DNA of 64,000 nucleotides from Actinokineospora enzanensis DSM 44649 (lineage in GTDB: Bacteria > Actinomycetota > Actinomycetes > Mycobacteriales > Pseudonocardiaceae): NCBI RefSeq assembly GCF_000374445.1, contig NZ_KB894417.1, forward strand, positions 62,001-126,000, in the 5' to 3' direction. The notes below the pieces were generated by a model. It was not told the origin of the DNA. It did not search any database and worked only from the letters and a program-made list of their open reading frames with translations. Below, piece by piece: positions 7,593 to 17,799 of this stretch (positions are counted from its first letter, which is position 1; each line of letters starts with the position of its first letter). Position numbers and translations under genes: made by a program.

Positions 7593-10049
7593 TCACCCGC
7601 CGACGTACTCGCGGAGTCCGAGTCGCAGCAGTGCGTACGTGATGCGGGACTCGCCCGAGGTGGTGTCCCGGACCCACGTGACGACCGCGTCGAGGGCGCG
7701 GGGGTGGTTGAGCTCGCGGATGGCGGCGATGAGCCTCTTGGCCGCTTTGAGGTCCCGGCCGTCCATCGCCCGGGTCAGCAGGTCGGTGACGACCGGCGGT
7801 GGCGCGACATCGCTCAGGGACGCCACGGTGGTGGCGATGACGCGGTCCGGCTGCGCCGACATCGCCGCCGCGGCGAGCACGGTGTCCAGGTAGACGCGCA
7901 GGTCGCCCTCGCGCAACGTCCCGACCGCGCGCCAACCGTCCGTTGTGGACGATATCCGGGTGAGGATCTCGCGGCGCCGCCTCGGGTCGGCGCGTTCGAT
8001 CAGGATCGGGATGAACTCGGCCCGCTCGGTCATCATGTCCGCCATCAGGGTGCCGAGCCGGGCCGCGACGGCGGGATTGCTCGTGCGCAGCGTGTCCAGC
8101 AGCTCGGCCACCTCGCGTGGCGGTCGCCGCACGGCGCTGTCCAGGACGTGGTCCGCGTGTTCGGCGACCAGGTCGGCCACGGCACGGACGGGGAGTCGCA
8201 GGACGGCGGCCCTGAGCAGGGTGTCCGCGTCGACGGGGCGTCCGGCCTCGCGCAGCGCGGTGACGATCTCCATGGTCGAGTGCGGCCGGTCGAGCACGGT
8301 GTGCAGGCACAGGTCGTAGGCCGTCTGGTCGTGGCGAGAGGAACGCAACTCCGCGGCGAGAGCCAGCGTGCGGGAGATGGGCAGCCGCGTAGGTGAAGAG
8401 TCCAACGCCCGCTGGGCGTCGTCAGGGCGTGTGACGTTCCAGAACTCCCGCGCCACCTCGACCGCCCGGTCCATCCCGTCGACCGTCGCGATCAGGGCGG
8501 CGGCGACCCGATCGGCGCCGCGCGCGTGACCTCCCTCGGACATGACGGCGCACAGTCGCGTGACGGCAGCCACCGGTCGCGTCGCCACCAGCGTGTCGGC
8601 CGCCGCCGCGTAGAGCGTGCAGGCCGACTTGTCGCGGCCCGCGACGCGCAACTCGTCCGCGAACTCGATGACCGCCGGGCCGGGCAGCGTGTTCATCGCC
8701 CGGAGCACCAGCTGGTCGCCCTCCTCGCGCAGGCCGGCGTCGAACAACGTGTTGACCAGGCCGAGGAGTGCCGATCGCTTCCGTGCGGTGTCCATGGCCG
8801 CGTCCAGCAGAGCGGCAAGGTCGGCATGCCGCTGCTGGTCCCGTAGCCGCCGGGCGAGGCGGGCGATGTTCGCCGCGTCCGTGGCACCGGCGGCACGGAG
8901 CAGCGCGGACGCCTCGTCCGCCTGGTTCGTCTCGCGCAGCACGTCCACGATGCGCAGGATCTCAACGCGCGGGCGTGTCGCGGCGGCCGCGTGGACCGCG
9001 CGCAGCTCGGTGTGTCGCGCCGTCCTGCGCAGCAGGTCGACGATGGCCGCGACCTCCTGGTCGGGCCGCCGCCTGGCTGCCATCCTCAACAGCCGGTCGG
9101 CCACGGCACCGGCTCCGGCCGACCGTTGCTCGTCCACCCGCGCGACCAGTTCGCTCGGCGACCACCGGTACAGATCGGGGAACTCCGACGGCGGCCGGGC
9201 GCGTTCGGGCGGCCGCACGACCGGCTTCGCTGCCGCCTGGGCGGTGGCGGCGTCCCGACCTCCATCTCGCCGCCGCACCACGCCCGCCCCCGATCGGTCC
9301 TTCACCGCGACACGCGGTACGGATCGGTTGCGCACCAACGCGATCAGGCTGCCGTCGTTGCGGATCCGCTGTTGCGGTACCGGCCGGTGTTTGGCCCGCA
9401 GGTCGGCGCGCACGTGGCGGAACAGCGTCTCCATGTCCAGGGTCTTGGGGCCGTTCGGGATCCCGTGTCGCATCCGGTGCAACAGCGCGCCGGTGAAGGC
9501 CGTGAACTTCTCCCCCGGTGGCGCCAGTGCCAGCTTCGTCTCCCCGCACGCGGTCATGACGTAGCTGCCCTCGACCGAGGCGCGGTCGGCGAGATCGTCC
9601 GAGCCGCTCATGCCGCCCTGCATGGCCCGCCCGCTGAAACAGCAGTCGAGGATGACGACCTTGCCGAGCACCCGCGGGGCCCCGACGATCTCGCGTCGCA
9701 CGTCGTCGAAGCGGACCGCCCGGTACAGGCGGTCCTTGTCCGCGTCGGGCAACGCGAGGTAGAGGTCGCCGCGGTCGTCGAGCAGGCCGTGCCCGGCGAA
9801 GTAGAACACCAGCAGGTCGGACGCGGCTTCCGCGGCGGCGTGGACCGCGTCCAGCACCTGTGCGGTGGACTCCGGGTCCACGAGGGCCACGCAATGCTCG
9901 TCCGGTAGACCCCACAGGTCGGCATTGGAGAATACGCGACGCAGCTCGCGGACATTGTTGACAACAGAGGGCAGTCGCGCTTGGTTCACATACTCGGACA
10001 CGCCGACGAGGACGGCGCGGGACCGTGCCGGATCGGGAACCCCGGTCAC
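7593..10049 (-). CDS. Caspase-like (peptidase C14) protein with long helical-repeat C-terminus
   Basis: The 818-residue protein has an N-terminal caspase-fold domain (about 1-235) with catalytic His87 in YFAGHG and Cys137 in ILDCCFSG, so the catalytic pair looks intact. A basic, Pro-rich linker (about 250-300) leads to some 500 residues of helical sequence with an approximate 35-residue period (segments such as ILRIVDVLRETNQADEASAL and VIEFADELRVAGRDKSACTL), resembling TPR/PPR-type solenoids, probably a sensor or scaffold. The GTG at 10049 overlaps the stop of a 45-residue ORF (GTGA), implying translational coupling. Longer frames upstream of this GTG carry no conserved sequence. Bacterial caspases often serve in conflict or programmed-death systems; the trigger here is unknown. 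Confidence 0.85.
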   Translation of the reverse strand: MTGVPDPARSRAVLVGVSEYVNQARLPSVVNNVRELRRVFSNADLWGLPDEHCVALVDPESTAQVLDAVHAAAEAASDLLVFYFAGHGLLDDRGDLYLALPDADKDRLYRAVRFDDVRREIVGAPRVLGKVVILDCCFSGRAMQGGMSGSDDLADRASVEGSYVMTACGETKLALAPPGEKFTAFTGALLHRMRHGIPNGPKTLDMETLFRHVRADLRAKHRPVPQQRIRNDGSLIALVRNRSVPRVAVKDRSGAGVVRRRDGGRDAATAQAAAKPVVRPPERARPPSEFPDLYRWSPSELVARVDEQRSAGAGAVADRLLRMAARRRPDQEVAAIVDLLRRTARHTELRAVHAAAATRPRVEILRIVDVLRETNQADEASALLRAAGATDAANIARLARRLRDQQRHADLAALLDAAMDTARKRSALLGLVNTLFDAGLREEGDQLVLRAMNTLPGPAVIEFADELRVAGRDKSACTLYAAAADTLVATRPVAAVTRLCAVMSEGGHARGADRVAAALIATVDGMDRAVEVAREFWNVTRPDDAQRALDSSPTRLPISRTLALAAELRSSRHDQTAYDLCLHTVLDRPHSTMEIVTALREAGRPVDADTLLRAAVLRLPVRAVADLVAEHADHVLDSAVRRPPREVAELLDTLRTSNPAVAARLGTLMADMMTERAEFIPILIERADPRRRREILTRISSTTDGWRAVGTLREGDLRVYLDTVLAAAAMSAQPDRVIATTVASLSDVAPPPVVTDLLTRAMDGRDLKAAKRLIAAIRELNHPRALDAVVTWVRDTTSGESRITYALLRLGLREYVGG

Positions 10050-10183
10050 CGCGGGTCGGTCTCGTCCTCGGGCCGGGTGCGGCTCTCCAGCGCATTTGCC
10101 TCGCGGGCGATGTCCACGTCGTCGTGGAGCCTGCGGTGGAAGCTCCCCGGTCCGAGCCCGTCGCTGTCGACGCCGATCGTCAT
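10046..10183 (-). CDS. 45-residue ORF coupled to the caspase gene
   Basis: An ATG at 10183 behind GGTGGAG opens a 45-codon frame whose TGA overlaps the caspase GTG start by 4 bp. The product is charged and hydrophilic (begins MTIGVDSDGLGPGSFHRRLH), with no signal or membrane segment. The overlap and ribosome-binding site suggest it is a real leader gene or small partner protein. No family is recognised. Confidence 0.6.
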   Translation of the reverse strand: MTIGVDSDGLGPGSFHRRLHDDVDIAREANALESRTRPEDETDPR

Positions 10184-10224
10184 CTCCACCCAAACCTCCG
10201 CGAGCGACGGACCATCCGGCGTCG

Positions 10225-10295
10225 GATACTACCGCCGGACTACTGGCGTCGTGGATACTTTGTCGGAAAGCGGGAACTCGCGTCCGGAAAGTATC
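10225..10295. promoter_or_regulatory. Repeated GATACT motifs upstream of the caspase operon
   Basis: GATACT occurs at 10225-10230 and 10254-10259, and inverted as AGTATC at 10290-10295. The last two form perfect 8-bp arms, GATACTTT (10254-10261) and AAAGTATC (10288-10295). They sit 40-110 bp upstream of the small ORF start, between it and the end of devS, as expected of operator sites. Confidence 0.5.
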
Positions 10296-10353
10296 GAGGC
10301 GCCCGTGTCGGCTTTCGGAATGGAATTTCCGCGAGCCGCCGGGATATGATCGC

Positions 10354-12147
<1,794 letters not shown>

Positions 12148-12381
12148 TTAGGAGCACGCGGTGTCCGTCCCGACCACCGCGACCGGGCAGGGCGCGTGCC
12201 TGATCAGGGCCTGGCCGGTGGAGCCGAGCAGCAGACCGGCGAAGCCGCCGCGGCCGCGCGAGCCGACCACGACGAGCGCGGCGTCGACGGCCTGGCGGCG
12301 ACCCGCCTCGCCGACCGCCCACCGCACGGCGTCCGATGCCGACGCGGACCCGTCGACCGCGACGGCGACCGGCTCGCTCAT
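12148..12381 (-). CDS. Miniature universal stress protein
   Basis: At 77 residues it is about half the usual UspA length (140-150). The first 30 residues match the N-terminal beta1-alpha1 segment ([20 protein letters not shown]), and residues 33-72 match the C-terminal nucleotide-binding end ([29 protein letters not shown]), including the G-x-R-G-x-GG-x-x-x-G-S motif. The middle beta2-beta4 region is missing with the frame kept. Its ATG overlaps the stop of the upstream CBS-BON gene by 4 bp, so the two are cotranslated. It may act only as a homo-oligomer or be a decayed remnant. Confidence 0.8.
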   Translation of the reverse strand: MSEPVAVAVDGSASASDAVRWAVGEAGRRQAVDAALVVVGSRGRGGFAGLLLGSTGQALIRHAPCPVAVVGTDTACS

Positions 12382-12992
12382 GCCCGGCTCCCCTCCTCCA
12401 GCCGCCGCACCTGGGCACGCACCACACCGGGCACCGACTCGGCCAGCACGCGCGCGATGTGCCGGTCGCCGGGGTCGTCGAACCGGTCGGTGATCCGCAC
12501 GGCCCCGTCGTCGACCCGCACCGACCAGCGGCCGGGCCCGCCGAACACGGCCAGCCGCCTGCGCACGTCGGTCTCCAGGTCGGCGTCCGAGCGGGCCAGC
12601 ACCCGCACCAGGTCACCCCGGGTCACGATGCCGATCACCCGCCCACCGGCGGCGACGGGCAGGCTCCGGTGCCGGTGGGCGACCATGACCCGGGCCACCG
12701 CCGCGACATCCGCGCCCGCGTCGACCGACACGGCGGGCACGGTCATGACCTCTCCGACGGTCCGCGGCGGCGGTGCCTCGTCCTCGGCCGCGGCCGTCCG
12801 GAACCGCGGGTCGACCGGGATCCGCCCGCGCACCACATCGGCCTCGCCCACCATCCCGACCAGCCGACCCGCACCGTCCACCACGGGCAGCGCGGTGAAC
12901 CCCTTGGCGGCCAGCAACTCCGCCACCCGCTTGACCGGGGTCTCCGGCGTCACCGTCAACACCGGCACCGACATGATCTCTCTGGCGCGCAT
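12378..12992 (-). CDS. CBS-pair plus BON-domain protein
   Basis: The 204-residue protein has two CBS motifs (about 3-60, with [20 protein letters not shown], and about 75-130, with [20 protein letters not shown]) followed by a BON domain (about 145-200, ending [13 protein letters not shown]). CBS pairs bind adenine nucleotides, and this CBS-BON layout is typical of DosR-regulated genes. ATG 12992 has AGGAGG seven bases upstream; an alternative ATG at 13022 is less likely. It heads the operon with the mini-USP and possibly devS, and the everted DevR-type box lies 65-87 bp upstream. Confidence 0.88.
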   Translation of the reverse strand: MRAREIMSVPVLTVTPETPVKRVAELLAAKGFTALPVVDGAGRLVGMVGEADVVRGRIPVDPRFRTAAAEDEAPPPRTVGEVMTVPAVSVDAGADVAAVARVMVAHRHRSLPVAAGGRVIGIVTRGDLVRVLARSDADLETDVRRRLAVFGGPGRWSVRVDDGAVRITDRFDDPGDRHIARVLAESVPGVVRAQVRRLEEGSRA

Positions 12993-13056
12993 CGAAACCT
13001 CCTGACCTGGGAACTCCTCCACGCTAATCCGGCGGCCGCGCCCGCACCGCTATCCG

Positions 13057-13079
13057 AGGTCCCGCCCGGACAGGGACCT
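13057..13079. promoter_or_regulatory. DevR-type box, everted half-sites (AGGTCCC-N9-GGGACCT)
   Basis: Arms identical to the site at 5697-5719, with the same 9-bp spacer length but different spacer sequence. It is 65 bp upstream of the CBS-BON start. The recurrence of arms, spacing and promoter position argues for a regulator-binding site. Confidence 0.65.
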
Positions 13080-13223
13080 TTCGCGCGCCGGATGGCGAAT
13101 ACCGGGATATCGATTCGCCTTTTCGGCCTGCCTTAACCCGATGGCTCGACGATAGGGGCGCGGGAAACCGACGGGTACCGTCTTGATCGCGGGGTAAAAT
13201 CACCGACGTCGTGAGGAGGGGTG

Positions 13224-13877
13224 ATGACGGGATTGGGGAAGACGGTCGCCGTGTTGGCCTCGGCGGTCGTGTTGGTGGGTGGCCTGAGCTCGCCCGCGGC
13301 GGCGCAGCGGTGGCTGCCGCCGTTCGTGGCGGTGATCGTGCCGGTGGACGCGGCGCGGCTGGGGGCCAGTTGGCGGCCTGGTTGTCCGGTGGGACCGGAG
13401 GCGTTGCGGCTGGTGAACATGAGTGTGGTCGGGCTCGACGGGCGGGCGCACCGCGGCGAGCTGGTGGTGGCGGACGCGGTGTCGGGTGAGGTCGTCGACG
13501 TGTTCCGGGATCTGTACTACAAGCGGTATCCGATCGAGCGGATGGAGACCGTGGAGAAGTACGGGGCGGACGACGACAAATCCATGGCGGCGAACAACAC
13601 CTCCGCCTTCAACTGCCGTCCCATCACCGGCGGCACCGAGTGGTCGAATCACTCCTACGGTCGCGCGATCGATATCAACCCGGTGCTCAACCCGTACATC
13701 TCGTCCGGTGGCACGGTGCTGCCGCCCAACGGCGCGCCTTATGCCGACCGGACGCGGACCGATCCCGGGGTGATCCACGCGGGCGACGACACGGTGCGGG
13801 CGTTCGCGCGGCGCGGCTGGGAGTGGGGTGGGTCGTGGACCTCACCGATCGACTACCAGCACTTCGAGAAGCCGTGA
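13224..13877 (+). CDS. Secreted M15-family D-Ala-D-Ala carboxypeptidase-like protein
   Basis: The 217-residue protein has a Sec signal ending SSPAAA-Q (about residue 28) and an M15C-type peptidase domain. Zinc-site segments are visible: NHSYGRAIDINPVLNPY supplies the first His and Asp, and SPIDYQHFEK the last His. Such enzymes trim or remodel peptidoglycan outside the cell. ATG 13224 is preferred over the adjacent GTG 13221; both follow GAGGAGGGG. It stands alone, with DUF6191 convergent just after its end. Confidence 0.85.
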   Translation: MTGLGKTVAVLASAVVLVGGLSSPAAAQRWLPPFVAVIVPVDAARLGASWRPGCPVGPEALRLVNMSVVGLDGRAHRGELVVADAVSGEVVDVFRDLYYKRYPIERMETVEKYGADDDKSMAANNTSAFNCRPITGGTEWSNHSYGRAIDINPVLNPYISSGGTVLPPNGAPYADRTRTDPGVIHAGDDTVRAFARRGWEWGGSWTSPIDYQHFEKP

Positions 13878-13878
13878 G

Positions 13879-14166
13879 TCAGTCGGCCCGCCTGCGCACG
13901 ATGCGGACGCCGTAGCCGTCGAGGTCGGCGGAGTCCCTGGGTGGGGCTCCGTCCTCCTCGTCGTCGCGGTGCATCAGGGAGGACTGGCGGTACTCGATCT
14001 CCTCGCGCTTGGAGCCGTAGAACATGGCCCCCAGCTCGTCGAACCCGGCCGCCGACATGGGCGTCCCCGCACGTGAGCGCCGTCGCGGGCCGAACCGCTC
14101 GATCGCGGCGAACACGATCAGGCCCACGACCAGCCCCGGCAGGCTCATCGCCCACAGCACACCCAT
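13879..14166 (-). CDS. DUF6191 small membrane protein
   Basis: The 95-residue protein has one N-terminal transmembrane helix (WAMSLPGLVVGLIVFAAIE), a basic stretch, and the conserved DUF6191-type tail with GFDELGAMFYGSKREEIEYR and a DDEEDGAPPRD segment. The family is confined to actinomycetes and its function is unknown. It is convergent with the M15 peptidase gene, separated by one base. Confidence 0.8.
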   Translation of the reverse strand: MGVLWAMSLPGLVVGLIVFAAIERFGPRRRSRAGTPMSAAGFDELGAMFYGSKREEIEYRQSSLMHRDDEEDGAPPRDSADLDGYGVRIVRRRAD

Positions 14167-14283
14167 GCGTGCTCAACGCGCGACCGACGTTCGGCGTTCC
14201 CCGGACGCAAAGTGACCGAGTTTTGTCACCTGGAATGCCGTCGCGCGAACGGACACGACGACGCACACTGGAACCGGGGGGTG

Positions 14284-14310
14284 TCGCGGCGTTCTGGGGG
14301 TACGCCGCGA
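14284..14310. terminator. Hairpin downstream of the DHA2 transporter gene
   Basis: TCGCGGCGT (14284-14292) pairs perfectly with ACGCCGCGA (14302-14310). It lies about 70 bp after the transporter stop. No T-run follows on the minus strand, so intrinsic termination is only possible. Confidence 0.4.
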
Positions 14311-14380
14311 TGCACGTCCCAGTCTCCCCACATGGCGGTTGCGAGCACCGGACGTCGCGAAGTTCGAGACCTGACGCGTC

Positions 14381-16138
14381 CTAGTCGACCGGTTCCCCCG
14401 CCGCCGAGGCGAGTTCCGCGCCGACCGTCTCGTGTTCGCCCCCGCTCCGCGTCGGCCCGCACAGCCACGACGCGACCGCGCCGATCACGCACAGGGCGAT
14501 GGCGAAGCCGAACGCGATGGCGAGGCCGTCCGCGAACGGGCCGGAGATCAGGCTCGGGAAGAACCCGCGCCCGGTCAGGAACGACGCCTGGTCCGGCGGC
14601 AGCGCGGACAGGTGGTCGCCGAGCAGCTGCTGGATCGGGTTGTACCCGAGGAACGCCGCGAACAGCACCGCCACCGCGGGCAGGGCCGCGATCTGCTCCG
14701 CCGACACCGCGGGCACCCCGTGCGACTCCAGACCCGTGCGCATCGCGCCCGGCAGCGTGCTGGAGAAGCCCGCGATGATCAGGCTGAAGAAGAAGCCGAT
14801 GGACAGCACCATGGCCGTGTTCTGGAACGTGGTCATCATCCCGGAGCCGGAGCCGCGGGCGTCCGCGGGCAGGCTGTTCATCACCTCGGCGCGGTTGGGC
14901 GAGGAGAACATGCCCATGCCGATGCCGTTGAGGACCAGGACCCCGGCGAACGCCCAGTACGGGAAGTTCACCGGCAGGGCGATGAGCAGCCCGAAGGTGA
15001 GCGCGGTGATGAGCAGGCCGATCGAGGCGAGCAGTCTGCTGCCGACCCGGTCGGACACGATGCCCGCGGCGGGGGCGGAGAGCAGGAAGCCGACGGTCAT
15101 CGGCAGCATGTAGATGCCCGCCCACAGCGGGGTCTGCTCGTAGCTGTAGCCGTGTTGCGGCAGCCAGATGCCCTGCAACCAGACAATAAGGATGAACTGT
15201 AGGCCGCCGCGGCCGAGCGAGGCGGCAAAGTTGGCCAGGTTGCCCCAGGTGAACGAGCGCAGCCGGAACAGCGACAGGTCGAACAGCGGGTTGGGCACAC
15301 GGCTCTCGATGACGCCGAACGCGAGCAGGACCAGCACGCCGCCGATGAGGCAGGTCAGCACGAACGGGCTGCCCCAGCCGGTGGGCGAGTCGCCGTAGGG
15401 CTGGATGCCGTAGGTGATGCCGACCAGGACCGCGACCAGGCCGATGGCGAAGGTGACGTTGCCCCACCAGTCCATGCGGGCGTGCTTGCGGACGCCGGTG
15501 TCGTGCAGCTTGAGGTAGGCCCAGATGGTGCCGATGACGCCGAACGGCACCGACACGAGGAAGACCAGGTTCCAGTCGACCGGCGCGAGCACGCCGCCCA
15601 CGACCAGGCCGAGGAAGGACCCGGCGATGGCGGCGACGCCGTTGACGCCCAGCGCCATGCCGCGCTGGTTGGCGGGGAAGGCGTCGGTGAGGATGGCCGA
15701 GGAGTTGGCCATCAGGAACGCGCCGCCCACGCCCTGCACGACGCGCCAGCCGATGAGCCAGAGCGCGGCGGCGTCGCCGGTGAACCAGGTGACCGCCAGC
15801 ATGATCGACGACACGGTGAACACCGCGAAGCCCAGGTTGTACATGCGGGCCCGGCCGTACATGTCGCCGAGGCGGCCGAAGCTGACCACCAGCACGGCGG
15901 TGACGACCAGGAAGCCCATGATCATCCACAGCAGGTAGCCGGTGTTCGCGGGCTCCAGCGGGTTGATCCCGATCCCCTTGAAGATGTCCGGCAGCGCGAT
16001 CAGCACGATCGAGGAGTTGATCGTGGCGATGAGCATGCCGAGTGTCGTGTTCGACAGCGCGATCCACTTGTAGCGCGGGCCCAGCTCCTCGGCCGAGCGG
16101 CGCCTGCGGTCCACCCTGGTGTCCAACCCTGCGGTCAC
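14381..16138 (-). CDS. DHA2-family MFS drug:proton antiporter
   Basis: The 585-residue, 14-TM-type permease has the motifs GRLGDMYGRARMY (MFS motif A, loop 2-3) and LIGWRVVQGVGGAFLMANSS (TM4/motif B-like), and an extended cytosolic C-terminus. Members export drugs or metabolites using the proton gradient. The start is GTG 16138 behind GGGAGG; a frame to 16342 has no conserved N-terminal sequence. A TTAGCA-A-TGCTAA inverted repeat lies 16 bp before the start and suggests control by a MarR/TetR-type repressor that is not encoded beside it. The substrate is unknown. Confidence 0.88.
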   Translation of the reverse strand: MTAGLDTRVDRRRRSAEELGPRYKWIALSNTTLGMLIATINSSIVLIALPDIFKGIGINPLEPANTGYLLWMIMGFLVVTAVLVVSFGRLGDMYGRARMYNLGFAVFTVSSIMLAVTWFTGDAAALWLIGWRVVQGVGGAFLMANSSAILTDAFPANQRGMALGVNGVAAIAGSFLGLVVGGVLAPVDWNLVFLVSVPFGVIGTIWAYLKLHDTGVRKHARMDWWGNVTFAIGLVAVLVGITYGIQPYGDSPTGWGSPFVLTCLIGGVLVLLAFGVIESRVPNPLFDLSLFRLRSFTWGNLANFAASLGRGGLQFILIVWLQGIWLPQHGYSYEQTPLWAGIYMLPMTVGFLLSAPAAGIVSDRVGSRLLASIGLLITALTFGLLIALPVNFPYWAFAGVLVLNGIGMGMFSSPNRAEVMNSLPADARGSGSGMMTTFQNTAMVLSIGFFFSLIIAGFSSTLPGAMRTGLESHGVPAVSAEQIAALPAVAVLFAAFLGYNPIQQLLGDHLSALPPDQASFLTGRGFFPSLISGPFADGLAIAFGFAIALCVIGAVASWLCGPTRSGGEHETVGAELASAAGEPVD

Positions 16139-16154
16139 GGCGACCTCCCATCGG

Positions 16155-16167
16155 TTAGCAATGCTAA
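16155..16167. promoter_or_regulatory. Putative operator of the DHA2 transporter
   Basis: TTAGCA-A-TGCTAA is a perfect 6-bp inverted repeat around one base, 17-29 bp upstream of the GTG start. It is AT-rich against the local background, as is usual for MarR/TetR operators. Confidence 0.45.
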
Positions 16168-16337
16168 GCAACTGGTTGCCCCGGGGCAAGAGTGGCCCGG
16201 GACACAGGCGCAACGACCCGGCTCGGGTGGACGTCCACTTCGGAGGGATTACTCGATGAATGTTCGGCGGGCGTCCGGAATGGCCGCGGGTTCGATGATC
16301 GAACCCGGGAAATGGGCCGGATACCGGCGGAAAACAC

Positions 16338-16373
16338 GACATCGCCCGACGGAGGAATCCGCCGGGCGATGTC
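16338..16373 (-). terminator. Intrinsic terminator of the 49-residue ORF
   Basis: A long hairpin: GACATCGCCCG with CGGGCGATGTC at the ends, plus an inner CGG/CCG pair and a 6-base loop. On the minus strand it is followed by GTGTTTT. It lies about 30 bp after the small gene's stop codon, correctly oriented for it. Confidence 0.7.
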
Positions 16374-16403
16374 GAAGGAAAGGGTGGAACCCGCGAGCAG
16401 CGA

Positions 16404-16553
16404 TCAGCTCGGAAGGACGTGGACGATCACGTACCAGGGCAGAGCCCACACGACCGGACCACGACCAAGCCGGAACCGCCGCGCCCGCGGCGACCCCTCG
16501 ATCTCGTCGTGGCACAGCATGTACGTCATCTCCCTGAGCCTGAGAACCGACAT
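16404..16553 (-). CDS. 49-residue small protein of unknown function
   Basis: ATG 16553 follows GGAGAGG at good spacing; the frame ends at TGA 16404-16406, and a strong intrinsic terminator lies just downstream. The N-terminal half is charged (begins MSVLRLREMTYMLCHDEIEG, then an Arg-rich segment), and the C-terminal 18 residues are hydrophobic and aromatic (GPVVWALPWYVIVHVLPS). It could be membrane-associated or a precursor peptide, but no modifying enzyme is adjacent. No family is recognised. Confidence 0.6.
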   Translation of the reverse strand: MSVLRLREMTYMLCHDEIEGSPRARRFRLGRGPVVWALPWYVIVHVLPS

Positions 16554-16737
16554 CACTGCCACCTCTCCGGGTTCCAGATACCGTGTGCCGCCCGCCCCCA
16601 CGGAAGTCGAGCGTGCCAGGCCAGCATATCCACGGACGGCCGAGCTGTCACGCGAATGGCGCAGCCGAACGGCGAATTTCCCGGACAGATAGTAGACACC
16701 GCTCGCCCATTTCCTGCATCTATTCCGAAATGGAGGG

Positions 16738-17622
16738 TCACACCAATTCGGCCACCGCCGAGCGCACCTGATCGCGCAGCCACCGGTGCGCGCGGTCGCC
16801 CTCGTCGCGCGGGTGCCAGGCCATGGCGATGGTCGCGGGCGGCAGATCCAACGGGATCTCGAAGGTGCGCAGGCCCATCAGATCGAGCACCGACAGCCCC
16901 GCGGGCGCCGGGCACACCAGGTCCGACTCGCGGGCCAACAGCAGCGCCGCCGGGTAGCTGGGCACCACCACCGCGATCCGCCTGCGCAGACCGAGCGCGC
17001 GCAACCGGTCGTCGATGGGGCCGTGCACGCGCCCGCGGCGGGAGATGCCGATGTGGTCGACGGCGGCGAACGCACCCGGGGTGACCCGGCCGAGCCGGGC
17101 CAGCGGGTGCGCGGGGCGCACGGCGGCGACGTAGCGGGTCTCCAGCAGCGGCTCCACCCGCGTGGAGGCGTCGTGGTCGGCGTTGTCCAGGGTCCCCACC
17201 TCCAGATCGACCAAGCCGTCGCGCAGCGCGGGCGCGCCCTCCAGGCTGTCGGAGACAAACCGCAGATCCACGCCCGGCTCGCTGGCGCGCACCGCGGACA
17301 GCAACGGCGCGGCGAGCACGGCCAGCAGCGCGTCGCCGACCCGCAGGGTGAACCGCCGGGTCAGCGGGGAACCGGGCACCGGGGACAGCAGACCGCGGGC
17401 GCGCGCGACGATCGCGGACACCTCTTCCCGCAGCTCCAGCGCCCGCGGCGTGGGGACGAGGGTGCGGCCGGCGCGGACCAGGATCGGGTCGCCGCAGACC
17501 CGGCGGATCCGGGCCAGGGTGCGGCTCATCGCGGGCGCGGACGTGCCCAGCCGAGCCGCCGCGCGCGAGACGCTCTCCTCGGCCAACAACGCGTCCAGCG
17601 CGACCAGCAAGTTGAGATCCAT
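16738..17622 (-). CDS. LysR-family transcriptional regulator
   Basis: The 294-residue protein has an N-terminal winged HTH (MDLNLLVALDALLAEESVSR, then RLGTSAPAMSRTLARIR) and a NodD/SyrM-like PBP2 effector domain (FTLRVGDALLAVLAAPLL onward). ATG 17622 gives the usual LysR length and N-terminus; longer frames are rejected. LysR proteins often control a divergent gene, here the NB-ARC gene at 17800, but no LysR box was identified in the 177-bp gap. Confidence 0.88.
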   Translation of the reverse strand: MDLNLLVALDALLAEESVSRAAARLGTSAPAMSRTLARIRRVCGDPILVRAGRTLVPTPRALELREEVSAIVARARGLLSPVPGSPLTRRFTLRVGDALLAVLAAPLLSAVRASEPGVDLRFVSDSLEGAPALRDGLVDLEVGTLDNADHDASTRVEPLLETRYVAAVRPAHPLARLGRVTPGAFAAVDHIGISRRGRVHGPIDDRLRALGLRRRIAVVVPSYPAALLLARESDLVCPAPAGLSVLDLMGLRTFEIPLDLPPATIAMAWHPRDEGDRAHRWLRDQVRSAVAELV

Positions 17623-17799
17623 ACCCGTCCTCCCTGCCACCGACCCGCACGAGTGTCCCGTACGTCGGCTCCACTGAGGACAGCCCCGGGACCGCCGCGG
17701 GCGTACAACCCGCACCCTGCGACGAACGGGTGGATTGTCGCCTGTCCTAACGCCCGCGTATCGGTCTGCGACTAGAAAGAAAGAAGCCACACAGCGGGG

